From Theobroma cacao (taxonomy: Eukaryota; Streptophyta; Magnoliopsida; Malvales; Malvaceae), in the NCBI RefSeq assembly GCF_000208745.1, contig NC_030859.1, positions 14,863,115 to 14,927,114 of the forward strand: a stretch of DNA of 64,000 nt. The letters run 5' to 3'. This document shows, one piece after another, positions 57,791 to 64,000 of the stretch. A program made the translations under genes and the position numbers. Numbering within the stretch: the stretch's first letter is position 1; every line of letters begins with the position of its first letter. The notes under the pieces were generated by a model that had not been told where the DNA came from, ran no database searches, and worked only from the letters and a program-made list of their open reading frames with translations.

Positions 57791-58598
57791 GGCTTTTAAT
57801 GGAGTTGGGATAAGAGTAGGATATGGAGAAGTTGTAGTTGGACTATAGGCAGGATGATCTTTGATCGGGACAACGGGAAGTGAGCTTGGAGCCGATGCAA
57901 TTGCTTGATTTATGCCACTTGTCTCATCAAAATCAACCCCAGTACCGCTACTCTATTCATTGCACGCACCATCCTCTTCACCCATCAACCGACTCTATAC
58001 AATAAAAAAAAATCAAACACATTAAAGCAGTGTATACATCGTACATGTTATAACTCACACAATGAAAAAGATAAAAGTTCATACCTCATAATGGTCAATT
58101 AACCGATCGACAATCCAATCCTCTAATCCTTGTAGTGACCGTTAGATATCCAAATGCATTGACTGCATCTACAACTGCACTTTAGATCTCCAACTGCATT
58201 GCATGCATATGCATCTACATTTCTTGTTCAACCTCCATCTGTAATGATTGCATCTGCATTTGCATGTCCATCTACATCTCTGTCCGCATTGACTATAGGT
58301 TTTTATTCCACTGTGTCTGTATTTGTTGCATCCCTCACTTAAAGCTTATAGTCATTTAAGGACGCAACGGCGAGTTGCGCGCTTAAGCATGAGGAGCATC
58401 ATGAGAGGCAGCAGTAAAAGTAGAAGGAGGAGCAGCGTAAGGAGTCACGGCAAGAGCAGTAAAAGTAGTAGCATGAGAAGCAGCATCGGGAGTAGAATGA
58501 GGAGAAGTGAAATGCCCCATACTTTGATATGGTGATAAATAAAGTTGGTCGGATGCGAATTGAGGCATGATAAGGAACTTTGGGAACCAAAGAGACAA

Positions 58599-58722
58599 GA
58601 TAAAATTTTTAGAATAAAATAATATTTTATTAATAAAATAATATTAAAATATTAATATTTTGTCGGATGTCGAAATCAGTCATGAAGAAGGATCATATGA
58701 TTGACCCAAGTAAGGGAGAAGA
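58599..58722. other. AT-rich junction before Gypsy-B
   Basis: Runs of AATAATATTTTATTAATAAA and a GAAGA (58718-58722) that may be the left target-site copy of Gypsy-B. Its partner lies outside the window. Confidence 0.35.
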
Positions 58723-61711
58723 TGTCAAGCCTAACTCTATAAAAATACTTGTCATGACATACATGTGATGGATAGCATGTTTGCATGCTAGGAGAGTCCC
58801 GAAAAATTTACAAAAGTCAGTATTGTACCTAGAGGTACAATAAAGTTGATTTAAGCATCGAACTAGATCAAATAGAGAATTTAAGATGAAATAAAGAATA
58901 TTAAAGTCCCAGAATGGTTTAATATGGTGATTTGGAGTTCGAGAATCAATTTGGAGTCAAATCGAAATTTTCACTATCTAGGGGTAAAATGATCATTTGC
59001 CACCTGGGGAAAAACTGGAAATTTTTAGAAAATATTTTTGCCGTATTTGACTTATTGGAGTATGATTTGAGTATTGGAGTATGATTTGAGGTTAAAAAGT
59101 GAAAAAAAATTATTCTTTGTATTTTTTGAAGCATAAAGGTAAAATGGTAATTTTGCCACCTCAGGGGCAAAACAGTAATTTTCCACCACCAAGACATTTT
59201 TCCAGCACATGGTCTTCCCTTATTCTCATTTTGACCATTGACTAATCATTAGGTGGAGATAAAAAGGTTTAAAATTTTTAAAGTTTTAAAAATAGACCAA
59301 CGGAAACATGCCACGTGTCAAGCAAGAATACTTTATTATTTTCCATAAAAATCAGCCCATATTTATCCCATTTTCTCTTCATGTGGCCGGCCATAGTAAG
59401 AACAAGAGAGGAAAGGAAAAAAACACAAAACCTAGGTGAGAAAATTGAAGAAAAAGTGTGGGATTTCAAAGGATCAAGCAATCAAAGGTAAAATTTCTTG
59501 ATTTTGACTTGTGATCTACCTTTCCCATGCATTTCTCCTTATTTTCCATGGTTAAATTTTATGTTTTCATGGTGAATTCATGGCTACCCAAATGGTTATG
59601 GAGAGAGAATGAAGTTAGATTGATTTGATTTTAAGCTATGTTAGTGTTTTTAGTTAGTTTAACATATTTAGAAACAAAACAACAAAAAAAGAATTCATTT
59701 TCCCCCATCACCATTATTGGCCGAATTTTCTAGGGAGGATATTGTGGCTGAAATTGATGATATTTCATGATAATTGGGTGATATTTGATGTTTGGTGAGG
59801 CTAGAAATTAAATGGGAAATTTTGGTGTGAAAATCTAAATTTTTACTTAATGTGTAGACATGTGTGGACCCGGGACTAATAGATTGAAACTCATTCACAG
59901 TCACTGAGGTAATTTAGGTATAATTGGAGTGTAGAAAGTGAGAAGAATTGATTTGGAGTTAAATTGGAGATTTTAGCCGATTAGACCGAGTATAGTGTGA
60001 CTTAGATCAATTATCATATTTAAGTGATTAATCAGACATTTTGCATCCCATCGCATGCATTCATTTAGATTTAGAGAGCCTGAAATAGTTTATGATAAAT
60101 TGACACAATTTATTGAAATTCATGTCACACATGATGTATAGGTGGTGAGCCTTCTAACAAGGGTAGAGAGATTATGCTTGAAGACCGGGAATAGGAGTGT
60201 ATCGAACTCCTAGTACTGTGAGTAACCTTACCATCATTTTTATTATCTAAAGTATGTTTTTAATCGATTTTGATGAAATTTGATGAAAAGAAGTTTAAAT
60301 GGTAAGTCTTTGTGTTTTACAAACAAAATGTATTTACATTAAAGGATTTTATAAATTGTCTTGAAATCGAATAATGATTTTGAAAAATAGAGTAATTGGA
60401 GACCACTTGTTACATTGTAAATTTATGATTTGAAATCGAATGGCTTATGATAATATTTGCATGAATGGCTGAATTGACATTTGTGTTGAAATGTATGAAA
60501 TATGTATTTAGCCTTGAAAGGTTGTGAATTACAATAATTGCCATATCATGTTATTGAATTTTATTGTATGGTGGGTTTAGCTTGCTGCAGTAGGCGGATT
60601 CTGTGGACCAGCTTATTAGAGGGACACGAAATCCGGATATATATATATATGTACCTCGGTCGGAGAGGCGCGTAGGGTATCTCCTGAGGTATGGACAGAG
60701 TTCACGTCACGCCGAACCACCTCGTGATGATGAACTCCACTAACGCCAAGGAATGGCTGTGTTTTTCAAACTAAAAATATGTTTTACGAGTATACAAAAT
60801 TTTAACAGCCTTGGCGGGCTCGAGTGTATGCCTCTGATCAAGGTGTCATCGTGTACTATTTGATGGCATGAGTCAAATATTTACGAAAGTCATAAGCCTT
60901 AATGAGAAATTAAATGAAATACAACCATTTGAATGGGTTGGGATGAATTTTCAAATTGTGAAATACTTAAAATGATGGGATATTTTAATTGTCTCCTTTT
61001 ATTCGATTTTAGTTTATTTAAATTATGTTTGTTTACTCACTGAGATTTTATAATCTTACCACCCTCCTTTCCATCCATTTCAGGCTCAGAGTAGGCTGTA
61101 GAGAACTGGTTCCATCGGGGATTTCCATTGGATTGCGTCTTCCAAACTGTAGGTTCACAGCTTCTTTAATTTTGGTTATTGTGGGCTCACTTGATATTGC
61201 AAATTTAAATTAATTTAAATACTCTAGTTTATTGCGTTACAGTATGAATGAATTTATTTTGTTTTTATGTTACAAAAAGTATTTACGTATAACTCCAAAA
61301 TTACTATTTATAAGAAAATAAAATATTTTATTGAATATTTTGTTTTATCTTCTTATTATATTCAAATAATTATAATTCCATTTTAAATAAAGGTTTTAGA
61401 TGCCTAAACTTATTTTTAATTGTAAATTATGCGATTGGTACTTGTTTACTACATTTTTAACTGGTTTCGAAATTTTTAGTGGAAAATGACCAAAATGCCC
61501 TTATGAGACAAAAAATTTTAATTTATCTGTTTTAAGTTGAAAATAGCTCAAAATCCTTTGGAACATAATATTTGGCAACGGTTACTCACCAGGGGAAATG
61601 AGAAACTAATATTAAGCCTTGTGGAGTTCTGGTTGGCATTCCGAGAGATGATTGCCCATTGGGGCACCGCGACGGTTGTCACGGGCTCGAGGGGAGTTCC
61701 AGGTCATGACA
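58723..61711 (+). repeat. Gypsy-B 5' LTR (3.0 kb)
   Basis: TGTCAAGCCTAACTC...CAGGTCATGACA. It aligns in reverse complement with the solo LTR-B at 34346-37253, which defines both ends. It is followed by a primer binding site, so it is a 5' LTR in plus orientation. It contains a 21-base direct duplication (ATTGGAGTATGATTTGAG, about 59055-59092) and a TA microsatellite (60638-60651). Confidence 0.88.
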
Positions 61712-61718
61712 ATTAGAT

Positions 61719-61730
61719 TGGTATCAGAGC
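61719..61730 (+). promoter_or_regulatory. Gypsy-B primer binding site (initiator Met tRNA)
   Basis: TGGTATCAGAGC, seven bases after the LTR end. The same 12-mer serves Copia-1. Confidence 0.9.
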
Positions 61731-61831
61731 TTTTGGTTTTAAAGATTAGAGCTTTTGGGTTAAAGCTGGTTTGAAGTTGTTTTAAAGTTATTTTAAAATT
61801 TACAGTGCAAGTGTGGCCCCAAGTCCAGTTA

Positions 61832-61861
61832 AGTTAAGATAAGTTAAGTTAAGTTAAGTTA
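61832..61861 (+). repeat. AAGTT pentamer repeat
   Basis: GTTAAGTTAAGATAAGTTAA and further TAAGTT copies in the leader of Gypsy-B. Confidence 0.85.
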
Positions 61862-61987
61862 GGCTAGATTGAATAGAACGCATACATCTACATATAGAAA
61901 CCTACCTACTCTTGCGATGCGTAAAGAATTAAGTAATTAATACTTGGTCATGTATAGGTTGTGAGGTGCACGGGTGACATACACACT

Positions 61988-62578
61988 ATGTCTAGAAGAG
62001 GCAGTATACCTGATACCCCTCATAGTGCTAGCGAGGGATCTCTAGATTCTATAGCTAGAAGCAAATGGCGCCCTGATCCAGGTGATTCGAAAGGTGGTCT
62101 GTCTCGAATTCCTGAAAATAGAATTGCTCCGAACTTAGTGGAATAGGATTGTAGTGAGGGGAGCTTTGAGAGTAACGAAAATTTTGTAAGTGAGAGTAGC
62201 TCCAATACTCCGAAAATTGAACAAGATTTCCTTTTGGAACAACCTGGAGAGCACCCTAGAGAATGGACGAGGGAAGAAATTGCAAAGGGATATATTCGTT
62301 CTAGGAAGAGTGTGATAGTTGTCCGACACTTTCCACCAAGCTGTGGGAGAAATGTAAGGGGACAACTAGAAAAGAATGAGGAGAAAGAAACAATTGCAAG
62401 TAAACCTCTTAGAAAGGTGTCAAGTACACGACATTTTCCTCCTAGATGTGGAAGAAATGCTGCACCGATGAGTGTTGAGGAAATTAGGAGAAGACAACAA
62501 GCCTGGATTGAAAAGCAAAGAAAAAAATCTCAGGAGGAAGAAAACCCAAAAGAGGATCTTCGGGAAGACTCAAAGTAG
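61988..62578 (+). pseudogene. Gypsy-B first ORF, Gag-like or accessory, one stop codon
   Basis: A 196-residue frame beginning MSRRGSIPDTPHSASEGSLD, broken once by TAG at 62144-62146. It has a hydrophilic Ser/Glu/Arg-rich composition. It carries two copies of a [VT]RHFPPxCGRN motif (about 62318-62347 and 62426-62458), the second followed by AAPMSVEEIRRRQQAWIEKQ. FPPxCGRN motifs occur, as far as I recall, in plant Gypsy-associated hypothetical proteins. I do not recognise a standard Gag or zinc knuckle. It sits where gag should start. Confidence 0.5.
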
Positions 62579-64000
62579 AATTTTTCGATAAGATTAGATT
62601 AAGATAACGATCCTAATGACATGTAATATTTTTGTAGAATTTTTGTGCTACTTTAACTCTAAGTAGATGTAGTGTAAATGAGATAATAACTATCTGTACA
62701 AAGAAGTAAAAATAGTTTGGCTTTTAAAGTATATGCCTAGAATGTAATATAAAGTAGCTATTTAAATGATGGGATGGATATAGGAATTTTTCTTATGATA
62801 GAGATAAATTGGTAATATAATTATTGAGGAAGGTTATGGAAGGAAGCAATAAGGTTATAAATGACATTCGAAACGGATAATGTGATTAAGTTAATGATAG
62901 TAATTTAAGCATGAAGGGGATTATTCAGTGATGCCATAACACTATAAGTAATAATTGGGCACAAATATAACCCAATGAAGTTAAATTAATGGAATATAGG
63001 GAATATAAAGTTTCGATTTAGTAAGGATTGTGAGAATAAAGTGAGGAGGAAGCTGAGCTGTTTTCATAGTTAATTATATCAAAAGTTAATAAGACTATTA
63101 GAGTATAAGACAAAGAAGATCATTGGATAGGGATGACAATAAATTTGAGGAAAATTGTAGACAATAAGCAACTTATGTATGAAGTGGTATATGTATCATG
63201 AATTCATTACATTGTATGGAAAAGATGTTTTGGGGTGAAATTTTATGAATGATGATGAAAGTTAAAAGATGACATGAGTTAAAAGTATTAATTTGGCTTA
63301 GTGTGTATGACAAGAAAATAGAAGGTACCTATACTTATGGAACTCATGATATATGTCTAGAAGGAAAACCCACTGGTTGAGAATGATTGATGTGGTGACT
63401 TTGAATACAGACAAATAGCTTTGATGAGGAAATTTCTAGTAGTCACAACGCTGCAGCACTGACTGTCCAGCGCTGTAATGCTCCGAATACCTCACGCTTA
63501 TGATGCATGAGTAAGATGGGAGTGACACGATAATGAGCTTACAAATTAAATTTTGGTTATTGGTCATTGCGTTTTGTTATCTGGGAGTTTTAAATATTCT
63601 GGAGAATGTCTACCCGAATGAATTGAAAAGCTTCTTTATTGCCTTGTATATGGGCATATAAAAAAAATAAAAGATTTTTGAGATGACTATATTGAGATAA
63701 GATACTAGATGACAAAAGTGTGAATGAAGAATTATGAGACTGGTATAGAAAACCAGCTTATGTAGAGTATCATTACGAGAATTTACTAATCTTGTTTTGA
63801 CCTTGTTGAAAGGAAAGGATTAGTGACAACACAACTAAATCACGAGGTATGATAGAAACTTTTGGAGATAAGTTGAAGCATGCATAGTTGAGCATGCATG
63901 TAGATATTTTGGTGAGCAAGTGCATGCTTTTATGGAAATGATATACTTGGAGTATGAAAGAGCAAATAAGTGATTAGGTGTTTCAAGAATATTTAAATAC
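62579..64000 (+). other. Gypsy-B internal sequence without recognisable genes
   Basis: AT-rich (A-rich on the plus strand), with only short frames and no protease, reverse transcriptase or integrase motif in 1.4 kb. Either a non-autonomous element (LARD/TR-GAG type) or a long leader before pol. The window ends before the answer. Confidence 0.4.

Larger units (their letters stand above)
54987..58598 (-). pseudogene. Ulp1 (C48) protease-like transposon gene, decayed
   Basis: The minus-strand gene is interrupted by a solo Gypsy-1 LTR (55738-57250). From its 5' side it shows a Pro/Ala/His/Thr-rich stretch (58590-58383), a Gln/Met-rich coiled coil (MQQIQTQWNKNLQS.., 58330-58140) and two PPPPPQVE repeats (about 57735 and 57610). 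Then come RIASKYLRSPYVN..LVQCRVKND and, after an intron-like acceptor, MPSELLDNQHIDACISIM (57364-57310). Beyond the LTR a region reads PWHEVDSILVLCVFNN, then VVVHINLLKWSMMLVDSS (about 55496-55390). That pattern matches Ulp1 cysteine proteases, in which HW follows the NN. Here those two codons read Gln and stop. Multiple other stops. Ulp1-like genes are carried by several plant MULEs, so it may belong with the 12-15 kb transposase. Confidence 0.6.

Noticed and set aside
58323..58598. Ser/Arg-rich plus-strand frame (70 codons)
   Set aside because: It is the complement of the Ala/Thr/Pro-rich stretch of the Ulp1-type pseudogene and has no independent support.
61679..61730. 3' LTR interpretation for 58723-61711
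   Set aside because: A primer binding site follows directly on the right, so this is the 5' LTR of an element extending rightwards.

Overview
This is nuclear DNA of a flowering plant, most likely a dicot: AT-rich, with spliced genes, and dominated by Copia and Gypsy LTR retrotransposons nested inside each other. Only two host genes look intact. One is a largely single-exon GT4-type glycosyltransferase on the plus strand (coding 3032-4480). The other is a six-exon plastid-type Nudix hydrolase of the NUDT26/NUDT27 kind on the minus strand (9888 down to 5365). They are convergent. Short LTR remnants lie to their left (1-249 and about 830-1925), and a Harbinger/Tourist-type MITE (7014-7610, TAA duplication) sits inside the third Nudix intron.

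From about 10.2 to 29.4 kb lies an old, decayed DNA-transposon-like region on the plus strand. It holds a small coiled-coil ORF with a TATA box (11.1 kb), a Mutator-like (MULE) transposase pseudogene (12.1-15.1 kb) and a second 'plant transposon protein' gene. That gene is split by an insertion into a 5' piece (16075-16238) and a 3' piece (27631-28699). The genes are separated by degenerate arrays built on a GGCATTGCGTGACTGG-like unit. The arrays run in one orientation to the left of the transposase (10.5 and 11.5-12.1 kb) and in the opposite orientation to its right (15.6 and 29.0-29.3 kb). A minus-strand Ulp1-protease pseudogene at 55.0-58.6 kb may belong to the same ancient element.

The rest is nested retrotransposons, ordered here by target-site duplications (TSDs). 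Copia-1 (16239-27625, TSD CCTCG) split the plant transposon gene and itself contains a solo LTR (18692-19830, TSD ATATT). A 3.3-kb solo LTR, called LTR-D here (29518 to 54981, TSD TAAAT), is broken into three pieces. The first break is a Gypsy element, Gypsy-1 (29959-40784, TSD GCATC), which carries a 2.9-kb solo LTR-B (34346-37253, TSD AAATA). The second break is Copia-2 (43551-54877, TSD TTCTT), whose 5' LTR was disrupted by two partial Gypsy LTRs. A solo Gypsy-1 LTR (55738-57250) lies inside the Ulp1 pseudogene. A second Gypsy element, Gypsy-B, starts at 58723 with a 3-kb LTR and runs off the right edge.

Copia-1 and Copia-2 look like Sireviruses: an initiator-Met primer site, two Gag zinc knuckles, repeated polypurine tracts, and a third gene after RNase H. 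That third gene is the most interesting coding sequence here. It has no visible membrane segment, it is present in both elements, and it is homologous to the very gene Copia-1 landed in. Nearly all the nonsense codons that could be compared between the two Copia elements are C-to-T or G-to-A transitions, as expected from decay of methylated DNA. Gypsy-1 is a deletion derivative that goes from the protease straight to the integrase C-terminus, without reverse transcriptase, RNase H or the integrase core.
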